Shown here piece by piece: positions 1 through 10,720 of a stretch of DNA of 64,000 nucleotides; within the stretch, counting starts at the first letter, position 1, and each line of letters starts with the position of its first letter. Origin of the DNA: Nakamurella sp. A5-74. GTDB taxonomy: Bacteria; Actinomycetota; Actinomycetes; Mycobacteriales; Nakamurellaceae. The notes beneath the pieces were generated by a model. The model saw nothing but the letters and a program-made list of their open reading frames with translations, had not been told where the DNA came from and searched no databases. The position numbers and the translations under genes were made by a program. Location of the stretch: the NCBI RefSeq assembly GCF_040438885.1, contig NZ_CP159218.1, positions 3,534,001-3,598,000 on the forward strand. Direction: 5' to 3'.

Positions 1-3000
1 GCCGTCCCGGCGAAGCTGATCGGTGACAACCGGATCGTCATCAACAACTTCCTCAAGCGCAATCGCGCCGGGAAGATCTCCTTCACCCACCTCATCGGGT
101 ACGCCCTGGTCCGAGCGCTCGCCGACTACCCGAACATGAACCGGCACTTCGCCGAGACCGACGGCAAGCCGACAGTCGTCACGCCGGCCCAGGTGAACCT
201 CGGCCTGGCCATCGACCTGCCCGGCAAGAACGGTCAGCGCTCGCTCGTCGTGGTGCCGATCAAGGGTGCAGGGACGATGAGCTTCCAGCAGTTCTGGGCC
301 GCCTACGAGAGCGTGGTCCGCAAGGCCCGCAAGGGTGAGCTGACCGCTGCCGACTACCAGGGCACCACGCTCTCGCTGACCAACCCCGGCGGGATCGGCA
401 CCGTGCACTCGGTGCCCCGGCTGATGCAGGGCCAGGGCACCATCATCGGCGTCGGCGCGATGGAGTACCCGGCGGAGTTCGCCGGCGCCAGCGAGCGCAC
501 CCTTGCCGAGCTGGGCATCTCCAAGATCATGACGCTCACCTCGACCTACGACCACCGGATCATCCAGGGGGCCGAATCGGGCGAGTTCCTCAAGCGGCTG
601 CACGGACTGCTGCTGGGTGAGGACAACTTCTACGACGATGTGTTCGCGTCGCTGCGGATCCCGTACGAGCCGGTGCGCTGGGTCCAGGACATCGGCGCCG
701 GTGCCGGCGGTGAGCTCGACAAGACCGCGCGCGTGTTGGAGCTGATCGACGCCTACCGCACCCGCGGCCACCTGATGGCGGACACCGATCCGCTCAACTA
801 CCGGCAACGCAAGCACCCCGACCTCGACGTGCTCAGCCACGGACTCACACTGTGGGACCTGGAGCGTGAGTTCTCCGTCGGCGGGTTCAACGGCAAGCAG
901 TTCATGAAGCTGCGCAACGTGTTGGGCGTGCTCCGCGATGCCTACTGCCGGACGGTCGGCGTCGAGTACATGCACATCCAGGACCCGATGCAGCGCAAGT
1001 GGGTGCAGCAGCGGGTGGAATCACCGCGCCCGGTGCCCGACCTCGAGCACCAGAAGTACATCCTCGGCCGGCTCAACGCGGCCGAGGCGTTCGAGACCTT
1101 CCTGCAGACCAAGTACATCGGTCAGAAGCGCTTCTCCCTCGAGGGCGGCGAGACCGTCATCGCGATGCTCGACGCGATCCTGAACAAGGGCACCGAGAAC
1201 GGTATCGAGGAGATCGTCATCGGGATGGCGCACCGAGGTCGGCTGAACGTGCTGGCCAACATCGTCGGCAAGCCCTACGCCAAGGTGTTCCGCGAGTTCG
1301 AGGGCAACCTCGACCCCGGTCAGGCGCACGGTTCGGGCGACGTCAAGTACCACCTGGGCGCCGAGGGCAAGTACACCCGCCCGTTCGGTGACGGGGGCGT
1401 CAAGGTCACGCTGGTCGCAAACCCCAGTCACCTCGAGGTCGTCGACCCGGTGCTCGAGGGTGTCGTCCGCGCCAAGCAGGATCTGCTGGACCGCGGCGAG
1501 AACGGCTTCACCGTGATGCCGGTGGCGATCCACGGCGATGCCGCATTCGCCGGCCAGGGTGTGGTCGCCGAGACGCTGAACCTCTCGCTGCTGCGCGGCT
1601 ACCGCACCGGCGGCACCGTGCACGTGATCATCAACAACCAGGTCGGATTCACCACCGCTCCCGAGCAGTCCCGCTCCAGCGAGTACTGCACCGATGTCGC
1701 CAAGATGATCCAGGCACCGATCTTCCACGTGAACGGCGACGACCCGGAAGCCGCCGTCTGGGCCGCCGAACTCGCGGTCGAGTACCGGGAGCAGTTCCGC
1801 CAGGACGTCGTGATCGACCTGATCTGCTACCGCCGACGCGGTCACAACGAGGGCGACGACCCTTCGATGACGAACCCGCTGATGTACCAGATCATCGACG
1901 GCAAGCGCTCAGTCAGGAAGACCTACACCGAGGCGCTCATCGACCGCGGCGACATGTCGGAGGCGGACGCCGAGGAGGCCCTGCGCGACTACCACCAGCA
2001 GCTCGAGCGGGTCTTCAACGAGGTCCGGGAGATGGAGAAGACGCAGGCCGTTGCCTCCCCGACCATCGAGGAGGAGCAGCCGATCCCGCGGAAGGTCGAG
2101 ACGGCCATCTCGCCGGAGATGCTGCGCACGATCGCCGACGCCCACCTGGGTTATCCGGACACGTTCACCCCGCACCCTCGGGTGAAGACCGTGTTGGACC
2201 GCCGGGTCGAGATGTCCCGGCAGGGCGACATCGACTGGGCCTTCGGCGAACTGCTCGCCTACGGCTCCATCGCGATGAACGGCCGCCGGGTCCGATTGTC
2301 CGGTCAGGATTCCCGGCGCGGCACCTTCGTGCAACGTCACTCGTACCTCATCGACCGCAACACCGGCGCCGAATGGGTTCCGCTGCAACACCTCTCTGAC
2401 GACCAGGGCAAGTTCCAGGTGTACGACTCGGCGCTCACCGAGTACGCGGCGCTGGGCTTCGAGTACGGCTACTCGGTCATCAACCGCGATGCACTGGTGA
2501 TGTGGGAGGCGCAGTTCGGCGACTTCGTCAACGGCGCCCAGTCGATCATCGACGAATACCTCTCCTCCGGAGAAGCCAAGTGGGGCCAGCAGTCCGGCGT
2601 GGTGTTGATGCTGCCGCACGGTCACGAAGGCCAGGGTCCCGACCACACCTCGGGCCGGATCGAGCGCTTCCTGCAGCTGTGCGCAGAGGGGTCGATGACG
2701 GTCGCCGTCCCGTCCACCCCCGCGAACTACTTCCACCTGCTGCGCCGTCACGTGCTGGACGGGGTGCACCGGCCGATGGTCGTCTTCACCCCGAAGTCCA
2801 TGCTGCGCAACAAGGCTGCGGTGTCGCAGGTCTCCGACTTCACCGAGGGCAAGTTCGAGTCGGTGCTCCCCGACACCACTGCCGAACCCGGCAAGGTCCG
2901 CCGCATCCTGCTCACCTCCGGCAAGCTGTACTACGAGCTGGACGCCTACCGGAAGAAGCAGGAGATCACCGACACGGCGGTCATCCGGCTGGAGCAGATC

Positions 3001-3258
3001 TATCCGGTCCCGCGGCGCAAGCTGTCGCACATCCTGAGCGCCTATCCGGACGTCACCGACATCCGGTGGGTCCAGGAGGAGCCGGCGAACCAGGGGTCCT
3101 GGACCTTCCTGGCGTTGGCGTTGCCGGAGATGCTGCCCGACCAGCTGGCCAGGGTGCGCCGGGTTTCGCGTCGCTCGATGGCCGCGCCGTCCGCCGGATC
3201 GACCCGGGTGCACGAGGTGGAACAGGCCGCAGTGATCACCGCGGCGTTCGCCGACTGA
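1..3258 (+). CDS. kgd: Multifunctional 2-oxoglutarate decarboxylase/dehydrogenase E1 (partial, 5' end missing)
   Basis: The frame is open from base 1 and its first residues match the protein interior, so the start lies outside the window; 1085 residues are visible of a usual ~1230. This is the thiamine-diphosphate E1 of the 2-oxoglutarate dehydrogenase step of the TCA cycle, in the actinobacterial form that carries an E2 acyltransferase-like domain ahead of E1. Visible residues 1-205 are the E2-like core, ending in [13 protein letters not shown], where Gln replaces the Asp of the usual HxxxDG motif, as I remember for mycobacterial Kgd. E1 motifs follow: [11 protein letters not shown] near 408, [12 protein letters not shown] near 610, [14 protein letters not shown] near 873. 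The protein is cytosolic. It converges on the hut operon, whose product glutamate feeds 2-oxoglutarate; the closeness may be chance. Confidence 0.96.
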   Translation, partial: AVPAKLIGDNRIVINNFLKRNRAGKISFTHLIGYALVRALADYPNMNRHFAETDGKPTVVTPAQVNLGLAIDLPGKNGQRSLVVVPIKGAGTMSFQQFWAAYESVVRKARKGELTAADYQGTTLSLTNPGGIGTVHSVPRLMQGQGTIIGVGAMEYPAEFAGASERTLAELGISKIMTLTSTYDHRIIQGAESGEFLKRLHGLLLGEDNFYDDVFASLRIPYEPVRWVQDIGAGAGGELDKTARVLELIDAYRTRGHLMADTDPLNYRQRKHPDLDVLSHGLTLWDLEREFSVGGFNGKQFMKLRNVLGVLRDAYCRTVGVEYMHIQDPMQRKWVQQRVESPRPVPDLEHQKYILGRLNAAEAFETFLQTKYIGQKRFSLEGGETVIAMLDAILNKGTENGIEEIVIGMAHRGRLNVLANIVGKPYAKVFREFEGNLDPGQAHGSGDVKYHLGAEGKYTRPFGDGGVKVTLVANPSHLEVVDPVLEGVVRAKQDLLDRGENGFTVMPVAIHGDAAFAGQGVVAETLNLSLLRGYRTGGTVHVIINNQVGFTTAPEQSRSSEYCTDVAKMIQAPIFHVNGDDPEAAVWAAELAVEYREQFRQDVVIDLICYRRRGHNEGDDPSMTNPLMYQIIDGKRSVRKTYTEALIDRGDMSEADAEEALRDYHQQLERVFNEVREMEKTQAVASPTIEEEQPIPRKVETAISPEMLRTIADAHLGYPDTFTPHPRVKTVLDRRVEMSRQGDIDWAFGELLAYGSIAMNGRRVRLSGQDSRRGTFVQRHSYLIDRNTGAEWVPLQHLSDDQGKFQVYDSALTEYAALGFEYGYSVINRDALVMWEAQFGDFVNGAQSIIDEYLSSGEAKWGQQSGVVLMLPHGHEGQGPDHTSGRIERFLQLCAEGSMTVAVPSTPANYFHLLRRHVLDGVHRPMVVFTPKSMLRNKAAVSQVSDFTEGKFESVLPDTTAEPGKVRRILLTSGKLYYELDAYRKKQEITDTAVIRLEQIYPVPRRKLSHILSAYPDVTDIRWVQEEPANQGSWTFLALALPEMLPDQLARVRRVSRRSMAAPSAGSTRVHEVEQAAVITAAFAD

Positions 3259-3278
3259 GAACGCCGATCTCGCCATGT

Positions 3279-3299
3279 CCCGACGAGCTCGGTGTCGGG
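3279..3299. terminator. Weak hairpin between convergent kgd and hutI
   Basis: A 6-bp stem (CCCGAC/GTCGGG) with a 9-nt loop lies in the 56-bp gap where kgd and hutI run towards each other. There is no T-run on either side, so a terminator role is only suggested by position. Confidence 0.25.
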
Positions 3300-3314
3300 C
3301 GTCAGCAGACCTGC

Positions 3315-4532
3315 TCAGACCACTCGTACGCCGCTGCGCCACACCGCGGACGTGAGGGGTACCCCGACCCGATAGGCGAGGTACTCGGGCCCCGGTGCGT
3401 CGATGACGTGCAGATCTGCTCGCCTGCCCACAGCGATCATCCCGACATCGGTGCGTCCCAACGCTTTCGCGCCGCCGAGGGTGGCCGCAGCCACCGCCTC
3501 GCCGACCGACAGGCCGCACTGCAGCACCCCGAGAGCCACCGCCAGTGCCATCGACGACGAGTACCCGGATCCCGGGTTGCAGTTGGAGGCGATGGCGATC
3601 TGCACGCCTGCATCGACCAGGTCCCGACCCCGCGCTGCGGGTTGGCGGGTCGACAGGTCGGTGATCGGCAACAGGGTGGCGATCGTCGAACCGGAGGCCA
3701 GCGCATCGATGTCGGCCTGCTGCAGATGCGTGCAGTGGTCGACGGAGATGGCCCGAGCGCTGACCGCCAACTGGACGCCGGAGCCAGTGCCCAGCTGGTT
3801 GCCGTGGACCTTGGTCCGCAGCTGGTGCCGTTCGGCGGCGGCCAGTACCCGGCGTGCCTGGGAATCGTTGAACGCACCGTCTTCACAGAAGACATCGACG
3901 AACTGGACCTGATCGGCCACCGCGTCGAGCATCGGCCCACAGACCAGGTCCACGTAATCGTCCGTCTCGCCGGTGAACTCATCGGGCACCGCGTGGGCGC
4001 CGAGGAACGTCACTGCATCGACGCCGGCGAGGACGGCCGCCTGGACGCTACGCACTTCGTCCGGCTGGGTGAGCCCGTAACCCGTCTTCGTCTCGACACA
4101 GGTCGTGCCGCCCCTGGCCATCTCCGCCAGGTGTCGTCGGATCCCGTCCACCAGATCCTCGGTGGACGCCGCCCGCGTCGCCCTGGCAGTGTCCATGATC
4201 CCGCCGGCGGTGTACTGCTCACCCGCCATTCGGGCGACGAACTCGCTGCTGCGGTCGCCGGCGAAGACCAGGTGGGTGTGCGAATCGACCCAACCGGGTA
4301 GCACCGACCGTCCGCCCAGGTCGATGGCATCGTCAGCGGCAGGGGCATCGTCCGCTGCGCCCACCCAGACGATCCGGCCCTGCTCCATGATCACCGCAGC
4401 ATCCTGCAAGGTCGCCATCGGTCCGGCCGCCATCTGGTCGTCCATGGTCGCGAGCGAGGAGATGTTGTGCAGCAGCAGCGACCCGTCCGGCTCCCACTCC
4501 GAGCCCCGGGAGATGTCGCTGCTGTCGCTCAT
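3315..4532 (-). CDS. hutI: Imidazolonepropionase
   Basis: Hydrolyses 4-imidazolone-5-propionate to N-formimino-L-glutamate, the third step of histidine breakdown, in the cytosol. At 405 residues it has the usual family length. The amidohydrolase metal-site motif DSHTHLVFAGDR is near residue 85, ETKTGYGL near 146, HGNQLGTG near 243, DHCTHL near 265 and ASNCNPGS near 315, all typical of HutI. It starts with ATG and is the last gene of the minus-strand hut operon, 138 bp after hutF, a wider gap than the others in the run. Function is secure from motifs and context. Confidence 0.96.
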   Translation of the reverse strand: MSDSSDISRGSEWEPDGSLLLHNISSLATMDDQMAAGPMATLQDAAVIMEQGRIVWVGAADDAPAADDAIDLGGRSVLPGWVDSHTHLVFAGDRSSEFVARMAGEQYTAGGIMDTARATRAASTEDLVDGIRRHLAEMARGGTTCVETKTGYGLTQPDEVRSVQAAVLAGVDAVTFLGAHAVPDEFTGETDDYVDLVCGPMLDAVADQVQFVDVFCEDGAFNDSQARRVLAAAERHQLRTKVHGNQLGTGSGVQLAVSARAISVDHCTHLQQADIDALASGSTIATLLPITDLSTRQPAARGRDLVDAGVQIAIASNCNPGSGYSSSMALAVALGVLQCGLSVGEAVAAATLGGAKALGRTDVGMIAVGRRADLHVIDAPGPEYLAYRVGVPLTSAVWRSGVRVV

Positions 4533-4570
4533 GGGTGGCGTCCTCGCTGTCGGGAACTGCTGTGGGGTGA

Positions 4571-4588
4571 ACTGCTCGGAGGAGCAGT
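4571..4588. other. Short hairpin in the hutF-hutI gap
   Basis: ACTGCTC-GGAG-GAGCAGT forms a perfect 7-bp stem with a 4-nt loop in the only sizeable gap of the hut operon. It could act in mRNA processing or as a weak attenuator; nothing in the sequence decides this. No reading frame of note lies in the 138-bp gap. Confidence 0.3.
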
Positions 4589-4670
4589 CCGGTGGAGCGG
4601 ACCGGTGGGCTGGTGCGCCGCCCGCGCCATCAGGATCCCATCCACCGGCGACGGCAGCACCACCATTCGT

Positions 4671-6053
4671 TCACTTCCCGCCCAGCACCGTGGCCAATCG
4701 CGGTCCGGGGTCGCCCAGGGCCGTGTGCACACCGTCCCGAGCGAGTATCCGACCGCCGACCAGCACCTGGACCACATCGGCGGCGGTCGCCGCCATCAGC
4801 AGTTGATGGAGCTCGGACCCTGCTGTCCGCGCGGAGTCGGTCCGGACGCAGACCAGATCGGCAGGGTGTCCGACGGCGATGACACCCGCGCCGCTGCCGA
4901 TGCTGCGGTGTGAGTGCACGGTGGCGGCCGTCAGCAGATCACCCGGATCGACGGTGCCGCGACGTCCCGTTCGGAGCCGCTCGCCCCACTCGATGCCCCG
5001 CGCCTGGTGGAACGGATCGACGAGCACCTGCTGATCTCCGCCGCACGCCATCGGGACACCCGCCGTCACCAGGTCGGCGATCCGCGGGAGGCCGTCGGCC
5101 AGATCGGCCTCGGTGCTCGGGCAGATCACCACCGTGGTTCCCGATCCGCCCAGCAGTGCGAGGTCGGCGTCGTCCAGATGGGTGGCGTGTACGGCGCTGG
5201 TCGCGGGACCGAGCAACCCGGCAGCCGCCAGCAGTCCGGTGGGCGTGAGCCCGGTCGCCGCCAGCGCGTCCGCGTTCTCCTGCAACTGCTCCGACAGGTG
5301 CACGTGCAGCAGTCGCCCGGGATCCAGCTCGCCGAGCACCCCAGCAAGCTCGGCGAGTCGGGCGGGCGGCACGGCCCGCACCGAGTGCACCGCAGCGCCG
5401 ATGCGGACGCCGTCCTTTTCGCCGAGGTCGGCGACCCGCTCGGCCCAGGCACCGACACTACCGTCGGAGAAACGCTGCTGGACGGCGCTCAGTGGGGCGG
5501 CCGCCGACCCCGGCCGGTCGAAACCCGTTGCCAGGTACAGTGTGTCGAGCAGGGTGAGCCGGATACCGACGTCCCGCGCCGCGGCGATCAGCGCGAGCCC
5601 CATCGCGTTCGGGTTCTGATAGGGACGGCCGGACCGGTCGTGGTGCAGGTAGTGGAACTCCCCCACCGCTGTGTAGCCCGCGGACAGCAACTCGCTGAAC
5701 CCGGCAACCGCCAGCTCGTACAGCCCGTCCGGCTCCAGCCGACCTGCCAACGCGTACATCGCCTCCCGCCAGGTCCAGAACGACCCGGAGCCGTCCGCAG
5801 CGGGTCGGTGGGTGCGCCCGCGCAGGCCCCGGTGGAACAGGTGACTGTGGGCATCGGCGAAGCCTGGCAGGACGAGCCCCGGGAGGATCTGTGCCGGTGC
5901 TGCCGGTGCAGGGCCCGTCGGGGCCCCGGGCAGCACCAGATCGATGGCGGTGATGACGCCTGCGCGGACGGTCAGCTCGACCGGACCGCTGGGACCGTCC
6001 GGCAACCAGGCGCTCGTGCACCGCAGGATCGTCGGCTCGTCCCCGGAGCTCAT
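4671..6053 (-). CDS. hutF: Formimidoylglutamate deiminase
   Basis: Deaminates N-formimino-L-glutamate to N-formyl-L-glutamate plus ammonia, the first half of the five-step histidine route. The 460-residue amidohydrolase shows the metal-site motif ADAHSHLFHRGLRG near residue 66, HYLHHDRSGRPY near 132, HVHLSEQ near 247, HATHL near 287, CPSTEADLADG near 307 and the late Asp in ACGGDQQV near 336. The CPSTEADLADG segment is characteristic of HutF as opposed to other TRZ/ATZ hydrolases. Its ATG overlaps the stop of the upstream M20 gene by four bases (ATGA), so the two are translationally coupled. The presence of hutF means formylglutamate must be handled by a further hydrolase; the M20 gene is the obvious candidate. 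Confidence 0.95.
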   Translation of the reverse strand: MSSGDEPTILRCTSAWLPDGPSGPVELTVRAGVITAIDLVLPGAPTGPAPAAPAQILPGLVLPGFADAHSHLFHRGLRGRTHRPAADGSGSFWTWREAMYALAGRLEPDGLYELAVAGFSELLSAGYTAVGEFHYLHHDRSGRPYQNPNAMGLALIAAARDVGIRLTLLDTLYLATGFDRPGSAAAPLSAVQQRFSDGSVGAWAERVADLGEKDGVRIGAAVHSVRAVPPARLAELAGVLGELDPGRLLHVHLSEQLQENADALAATGLTPTGLLAAAGLLGPATSAVHATHLDDADLALLGGSGTTVVICPSTEADLADGLPRIADLVTAGVPMACGGDQQVLVDPFHQARGIEWGERLRTGRRGTVDPGDLLTAATVHSHRSIGSGAGVIAVGHPADLVCVRTDSARTAGSELHQLLMAATAADVVQVLVGGRILARDGVHTALGDPGPRLATVLGGK

Positions 6054-7282
6054 CGCAGCAGATCCTGCAGGACGTCCGCCAGTGCCTGCACACCTTCCAG
6101 ACAGTCCGCTGTCTCGGCGTGCTCGTCCGGAGCGTGCGAGACACCGGACCTGTTGCGCACGAACAACATCGACGAGGGCACATGGGCGGACAGCACGCCG
6201 GCGTCGTGGCCGGCGCCGGTGGCGATCACCGGTGCGGACAACAGTTCGGCGGAGCGGGCGATCAACCCGGCATCGAAATCGACGTCCGGCGACAGCGACT
6301 CCCGGTGCACCACCAGGGAGCAGCCCTCCAGCTCGGCCTCGGTCCGGACGTCGGCGATGATCTCGTCGACCAGCGCAGCAGTGGAGCGCACCGAGCCGAA
6401 CCGGGCGTCCAGCCAGACGTCGACGGACGAGGCGATCACGTTGGTACCACCCGGTTTCGGCACGATCCGGCCGACGGTCGCGACCGCTCCGGGGTACCGG
6501 GTCAGGGCGCGACGGGCCGCCAGCACGGTGGCGGCCGCGGGGATCATCGGGTCGCGCCGCTCATCGACGAGCGTGGTGCCGGCGTGGTTGCCCTGGCCGG
6601 TGAGGCTGAGCCGCCAACGACCGTGCGCGACGATCCCGGCGCCCACCCCGACGACTGCGTCCGGCGCCTGCGCGGCCAGCAGACGGCCCTGTTCGACGTG
6701 CAGTTCGACGAACGCTCCGATGCCCGCCAGCCGGTCGGGATCGGCACCCAGGTGAGTGGGGTCGATCCCGCTGCGGCGCACCGCATCCACCAGCGGGACG
6801 CCGGCCTGGTCCTTGAGCCGACGCACCTGATCCGGGTCGGCGGCGCCGGTGAGCAACCTGCTGCCCAGGCACGGCAGACCGAACCGGCCGCCCTCCTCCT
6901 CGACGAAACACACAACCGCAACGGGTCTCGCGGGGACGACGCCGCGCACCCGGAGCTCGTCGACGGCGAGCAGTGACGAGAGGACCCCGAGCGGACCGTC
7001 GAATGCCCCGCCGCCGGGCACGGAGTCCAGGTGCGAGCCGGTGACGAGCGCGTCCGGCCCACTCCCCCACCACGCCCACAGGTTGCCGTTGCGGTCGGTC
7101 TCGACGTCCAACCCACGGCGCTCCGCCTGGTGGACGAACCACTCCCGCAGCACCAGATCGGCATCGTCGAACCCGTGCCGCGAGTAGCCGCCCCGGTGCC
7201 GGTCACGCCCGATCCCGGCGAGATCCGCCTGCAGGGCGGTGAACCGTCCGGCCGCCTCCGCACGGTGTCCGCGGCTGTTCAT
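6050..7282 (-). CDS. M20-family amidohydrolase, annotated allantoate-type; probable N-formylglutamate deformylase of the hut pathway
   Basis: Member of the Zn-dependent M20 hydantoinase/carbamoylase group, 410 residues. Metal and catalytic motifs are visible: TGSHLDSVPGGGAFDGPLG near residue 80 (His and Asp ligands), EEEGGRFGLPCLGSRLLTG near 128, and ELHVEQGRLL near 192. By sequence alone one would write allantoate amidohydrolase or N-carbamoyl-L-amino acid hydrolase. No allantoin genes are near; instead it sits between hutU and hutF with a 4-bp gap and a 4-bp overlap. The inference is that it removes the formyl group from N-formylglutamate, replacing HutG, which is absent from the operon. 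A similar gene order occurs, as I recall, in Streptomyces (SCO3070-SCO3073). Confidence 0.85.
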   Translation of the reverse strand: MNSRGHRAEAAGRFTALQADLAGIGRDRHRGGYSRHGFDDADLVLREWFVHQAERRGLDVETDRNGNLWAWWGSGPDALVTGSHLDSVPGGGAFDGPLGVLSSLLAVDELRVRGVVPARPVAVVCFVEEEGGRFGLPCLGSRLLTGAADPDQVRRLKDQAGVPLVDAVRRSGIDPTHLGADPDRLAGIGAFVELHVEQGRLLAAQAPDAVVGVGAGIVAHGRWRLSLTGQGNHAGTTLVDERRDPMIPAAATVLAARRALTRYPGAVATVGRIVPKPGGTNVIASSVDVWLDARFGSVRSTAALVDEIIADVRTEAELEGCSLVVHRESLSPDVDFDAGLIARSAELLSAPVIATGAGHDAGVLSAHVPSSMLFVRNRSGVSHAPDEHAETADCLEGVQALADVLQDLLR

Positions 7283-7286
7283 CGGG

Positions 7287-9014
7287 TCAGGCCCCGGTCT
7301 CGGTGTCGGCAGGACTGTTCATCGGCACCTGCAGGCCGGTGGCCTCCGCGGCTGCGTCCGCCAGCGGATAGCCCGCATCGACGTGCCGCAGCACGCCCAT
7401 CGCCGGGTCGTTGGTCAGCACCCGTTCCAGCTTCTGTGCGGCCAGCGCGGTGCCGTCGGCCAGGCAGACCTGGCCCGCGTGGATGGACCGACCGATCCCG
7501 ACGCCGCCGCCGTGGTGGATCGACACCCAACTGGCCCCCGAGGCGGTGTTGATGAGCGCGTTCAGCAGCGGCCAGTCGGCGATCGCGTCGCTGCCGTCGG
7601 CCATCGACTCGGTCTCCCGGTACGGCGAGGCGACGGATCCGCTGTCCAGGTGGTCGCGGCCGATCACCACCGGCGCGCTGAGCTCACCGGAGGCAACCAT
7701 CTCGTTGAACCGGAGCCCCGCCAGATGACGCTCGCCGGCGCCGAGCCAGCAGATCCGTGCGGGCAGTCCCTGGAACGCGATCTTCTCGGGCGCCAGCCGC
7801 ATCCAGCGCTGCAGCGACTCGTTCTCCGGGAACATCTCCTTCACCGCGCGGTCGGTGGCGTGGATGTCGGCCGGGTCACCCGACAGCGCCACCCAGCGGA
7901 ACGGCCCCTTCCCGGCGCAGAACAACGGCCGGATGTAGGCGGGAACGAATCCCGGGAAGTCGAAGGCCCGCTCGTAGCCCGCCAGCTGCGCCTCGCCGCG
8001 GATCGAGTTGCCGTAGTCGAAGACCTCCGCGCCGGCATCGGCGAAGCCGACCATCGCCTCGACGTGCCGGGCCATCGACTCCCTGGCGCGGTCGGTGAAC
8101 TCCTCGGGCTTCGCCGCCGCATACGCATGCCAGTCCTGCAGTTCGACGCCGATCGGCAGGTAGGCCAGCGGGTCGTGGGCGCTGGTCTGGTCGGTGACGA
8201 TGTCGATCGGCACCCCCCGGCGCAACAGCTCCGGAACGAGCTCTGCGGCATTGCCGATCACCCCGACCGACAGCGCACGGCGATCGTTCTTCGCCGCGAC
8301 CGCGAGCTCGACGCCGTGATCGAGCGAGTCGGCGACGACGTCGAGGTAGCGGGTGTCGACCCGGCGCCCGGCCCGCACCGGGTCGCAGTCGATGGCCAGC
8401 ACGGCGCCACCGTTGAGCGTCACGGCGAGCGGCTGCGCACCGCCCATGCCGCCCAGACCCGCTGTGAGAGTGAGGGTTCCGGCCAACGTGCCGGAAGCCT
8501 TGCCGGCAGCCGTGAATTTCGCGGCGATGGCGGAGAAAGTCTCGTAGGTGCCCTGGACGATGCCCTGACTGCCGATGTAGATCCATGAACCGGCCGTCAT
8601 CTGGCCGTACATGGTCAGGCCCTGCTGCTCCAGTTTGCGGAACTCCGGCCAGTTCGCCCAGTCCGGCACGAGGTTGGAGTTCGCGATCAGCACCCGCGGC
8701 GCCCACTCGTGGGTCCGCAGGATTCCGACCGGTCGACCCGACTGCACGAGCAGCGTCTCGTCGTCGGTCATGTCGACCAGCGAGCGGGAGATCGCGTCGA
8801 AGCTGCGCCAGTCCCGGGCAGCCCGACCGGTACCGCCGTAGACGACGAGGTTGTCCGGATCCTCGGCAACCTCGGGATCGAGGTTGTTCTGCAGCATCCG
8901 CAGCGGCGCCTCGGTCGCCCACGACCGGGCCGTGAGCGTGCTCCCACGGTGAGCGCGGACCGGACGGGCGCCCGGCAGCGCGCCGCTGGATGCCGGGGTG
9001 CTGGTGGTGGTCAT
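7287..9014 (-). CDS. hutU: Urocanate hydratase
   Basis: Adds water to urocanate to give 4-imidazolone-5-propionate, using tightly bound NAD+ as electrophile. The 575-residue length fits the family. Typical segments include the N-terminal block [90 protein letters not shown] and the C-terminal [19 protein letters not shown]. The ATG overlaps the hutH stop codon by four bases (ATGA). An in-frame extension upstream lies inside hutH and can be discarded. Confidence 0.96.
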   Translation of the reverse strand: MTTTSTPASSGALPGARPVRAHRGSTLTARSWATEAPLRMLQNNLDPEVAEDPDNLVVYGGTGRAARDWRSFDAISRSLVDMTDDETLLVQSGRPVGILRTHEWAPRVLIANSNLVPDWANWPEFRKLEQQGLTMYGQMTAGSWIYIGSQGIVQGTYETFSAIAAKFTAAGKASGTLAGTLTLTAGLGGMGGAQPLAVTLNGGAVLAIDCDPVRAGRRVDTRYLDVVADSLDHGVELAVAAKNDRRALSVGVIGNAAELVPELLRRGVPIDIVTDQTSAHDPLAYLPIGVELQDWHAYAAAKPEEFTDRARESMARHVEAMVGFADAGAEVFDYGNSIRGEAQLAGYERAFDFPGFVPAYIRPLFCAGKGPFRWVALSGDPADIHATDRAVKEMFPENESLQRWMRLAPEKIAFQGLPARICWLGAGERHLAGLRFNEMVASGELSAPVVIGRDHLDSGSVASPYRETESMADGSDAIADWPLLNALINTASGASWVSIHHGGGVGIGRSIHAGQVCLADGTALAAQKLERVLTNDPAMGVLRHVDAGYPLADAAAEATGLQVPMNSPADTETGA

Positions 9015-10645
9015 CGGTTCTCCTGGCTGGGTTGCTGGGTCGGTGCGGTGGTGGGCGGCTGGGCGGTCTCGACCGGTGCCTCCAGCGACGGGAGCTGCGC
9101 ACCTGCACGATGCGCGGCGGCGGTGATGCGGCCGGCGTCCAGCAGGGCGATGACCGCGTCGATCTCGGCGGCGAGGTGCCGATCGGGGCCGGGCCCTGCG
9201 ACCACGGTGCGCACCTCGTCCCGAACCGCACCGGTGACGTCGCCCGCGACCAGCGGCGCGCGCAGGTCCAGAGCCCTGGCAGCAGTGAGGATCTCGATCG
9301 CCAGCACGCGCCGGAAGCCGTCGATCCCGCGGCGCAGCTTGCGGGCCGCATGCCAACCGAGCGAGACGTGGTCCTCCTGCATCGCCGAGCTGGGGATCGA
9401 GTCGACGGAGGCGGGAACAGCCAACCGCTTGAGCTCCGCGACGATCCCTGCCTGGGTGTACTGGGCGATCATGTGGCCGGAGTCGACGCCGACCTCGTAG
9501 GCCAGGAACGGCGGAAGTCCCTGGGAGCGTGCGCGATCCAGCATCCGGTCGGTCCGTCGCTCGCTGATCGAGGAGACGTCGGCGACCGGGATCGCCAGGA
9601 AGTCCAGGACCGCGGCCACCGCGGCGCCGTGGAAGTTGCCGTTGGAGGCGATCCGGCCGTCGGGCAGTACCACCGGATTGTCGATGGCGGAGGCGAGTTC
9701 TCGGTCGGCGATCAGGGTGGCGTGGGCCGCGGTGTCGCGTCCACTGCCGTGCACCGCGGGCGCACAGCGCAGGGAGTAGGCATCCTGAACCCGGCCGTCC
9801 TCCGGTCCGGCATGGGAGGCGACGATGGGTGAGCCCGCGAGCGCTCCGCGGATGACGGCGGCCGAGACGCCCTGGCCGAGCTGGGGCCGGAGCGCCTGCA
9901 GTTCGGCAGCGAACACCGCATCGGTACCCAGCAGGGCCTCGACGCTCATCGCGGCCGCGAGATCCGCTGTGTCCCAGAGCATCGCGAGATCTGTCAGCGC
10001 CATGCAGAGCATCCCCAGCATGCCGTCGGTGCCGTTGATGAGAGCCAGACCCTCCTTCTCCGCCAGCACCACAGGTGTGAGCCCGGCGGCGTCGAGCGCC
10101 TCGGCCGCGGATCGGAGCTCGCCGGCGGCGTCGTGCACCTGTCCCTCGCCGATCAAGCACAGGGCGACCGCGGACAGCGGCGCGAGATCCCCCGAGCAGC
10201 CCAACGATCCGTACTCGGGGACGATGGGGGTGATGCCGGCGTTCAGCAGGCCGGCCAGCAGGGCGGCGGTCGCCGGCCGGATCCCGGTCCGACCGGTGGC
10301 CAGCGTCGAGAGCCGCAGCACCATCATGGCGCGCACGACCTCACGCTCGACCGGCGCCCCACTGCCCGCAGCATGCGAGCGGATCAGCGACAGCTGCAGG
10401 TCGGCCCGTCGTTCGCGGCCGATGTGGGTGGTTGCGAGTGCACCGAACCCGGTCGAGATGCCGTAGTGCGGATGCGGGTCCTCGGCGAGCGCATCGATGT
10501 GCGCCCTGGTGGCCGCCATCGCCCGTTCCGCAGCGGGGTCGATCAGCACTTCTCGGTCGTGGCGCGCCACGACCGTGACCTCGGCGATGGTCAGCGGACC
10601 GGTGCCGACGGTCACCGCGGGCGCTGTGTTCGCGGGGGGAGTCAT
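9011..10645 (-). CDS. hutH: Histidine ammonia-lyase
   Basis: Removes ammonia from L-histidine to give trans-urocanate, the committed step of histidine use. The 544-residue protein has [16 protein letters not shown] near residue 60 with the conserved Tyr, and the MIO cofactor region [14 protein letters not shown] near 145. The MIO prosthetic group usually forms from Ala-Ser-Gly; here the triad is Cys150-Ser151-Gly152. I believe some streptomycete HutH proteins share this. The chosen ATG gives the expected N-terminus; an in-frame extension upstream runs back through the regulator promoter and is not credible. It is the first gene of the operon, divergent from the IclR gene, 49 bp from a perfect palindrome that probably controls both. 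Confidence 0.95.
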   Translation of the reverse strand: MTPPANTAPAVTVGTGPLTIAEVTVVARHDREVLIDPAAERAMAATRAHIDALAEDPHPHYGISTGFGALATTHIGRERRADLQLSLIRSHAAGSGAPVEREVVRAMMVLRLSTLATGRTGIRPATAALLAGLLNAGITPIVPEYGSLGCSGDLAPLSAVALCLIGEGQVHDAAGELRSAAEALDAAGLTPVVLAEKEGLALINGTDGMLGMLCMALTDLAMLWDTADLAAAMSVEALLGTDAVFAAELQALRPQLGQGVSAAVIRGALAGSPIVASHAGPEDGRVQDAYSLRCAPAVHGSGRDTAAHATLIADRELASAIDNPVVLPDGRIASNGNFHGAAVAAVLDFLAIPVADVSSISERRTDRMLDRARSQGLPPFLAYEVGVDSGHMIAQYTQAGIVAELKRLAVPASVDSIPSSAMQEDHVSLGWHAARKLRRGIDGFRRVLAIEILTAARALDLRAPLVAGDVTGAVRDEVRTVVAGPGPDRHLAAEIDAVIALLDAGRITAAAHRAGAQLPSLEAPVETAQPPTTAPTQQPSQENR

Positions 10646-10694
10646 GTCCCCATTGCAGTCCTTCCGGACCACTCGCGCGAGTGGTTCGACATGG

Positions 10695-10720
10695 CATCTG
10701 TCCGGTATACCGGACAGATG
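10695..10720. promoter_or_regulatory. Perfect 26-bp palindromic operator between hutH and the IclR gene
   Basis: The 26 bases read the same on both strands, centred on GGTATACC with arms CATCTGTCC and GGACAGATG. The right arm ends in the ATG of the regulator gene, so a bound dimer would block its translation start and probably its promoter, and it sits 50-75 bp before hutH on the other strand. A site of this symmetry between a divergent regulator and its likely target operon is most simply the autoregulatory IclR/HutR operator. Binding itself is inferred. Confidence 0.8.

Noticed and set aside
4914-6755. Long plus-strand open frame through the hutF and M20 genes
   Set aside because: It is antisense to two well-supported enzymes and its translation has no recognisable features.
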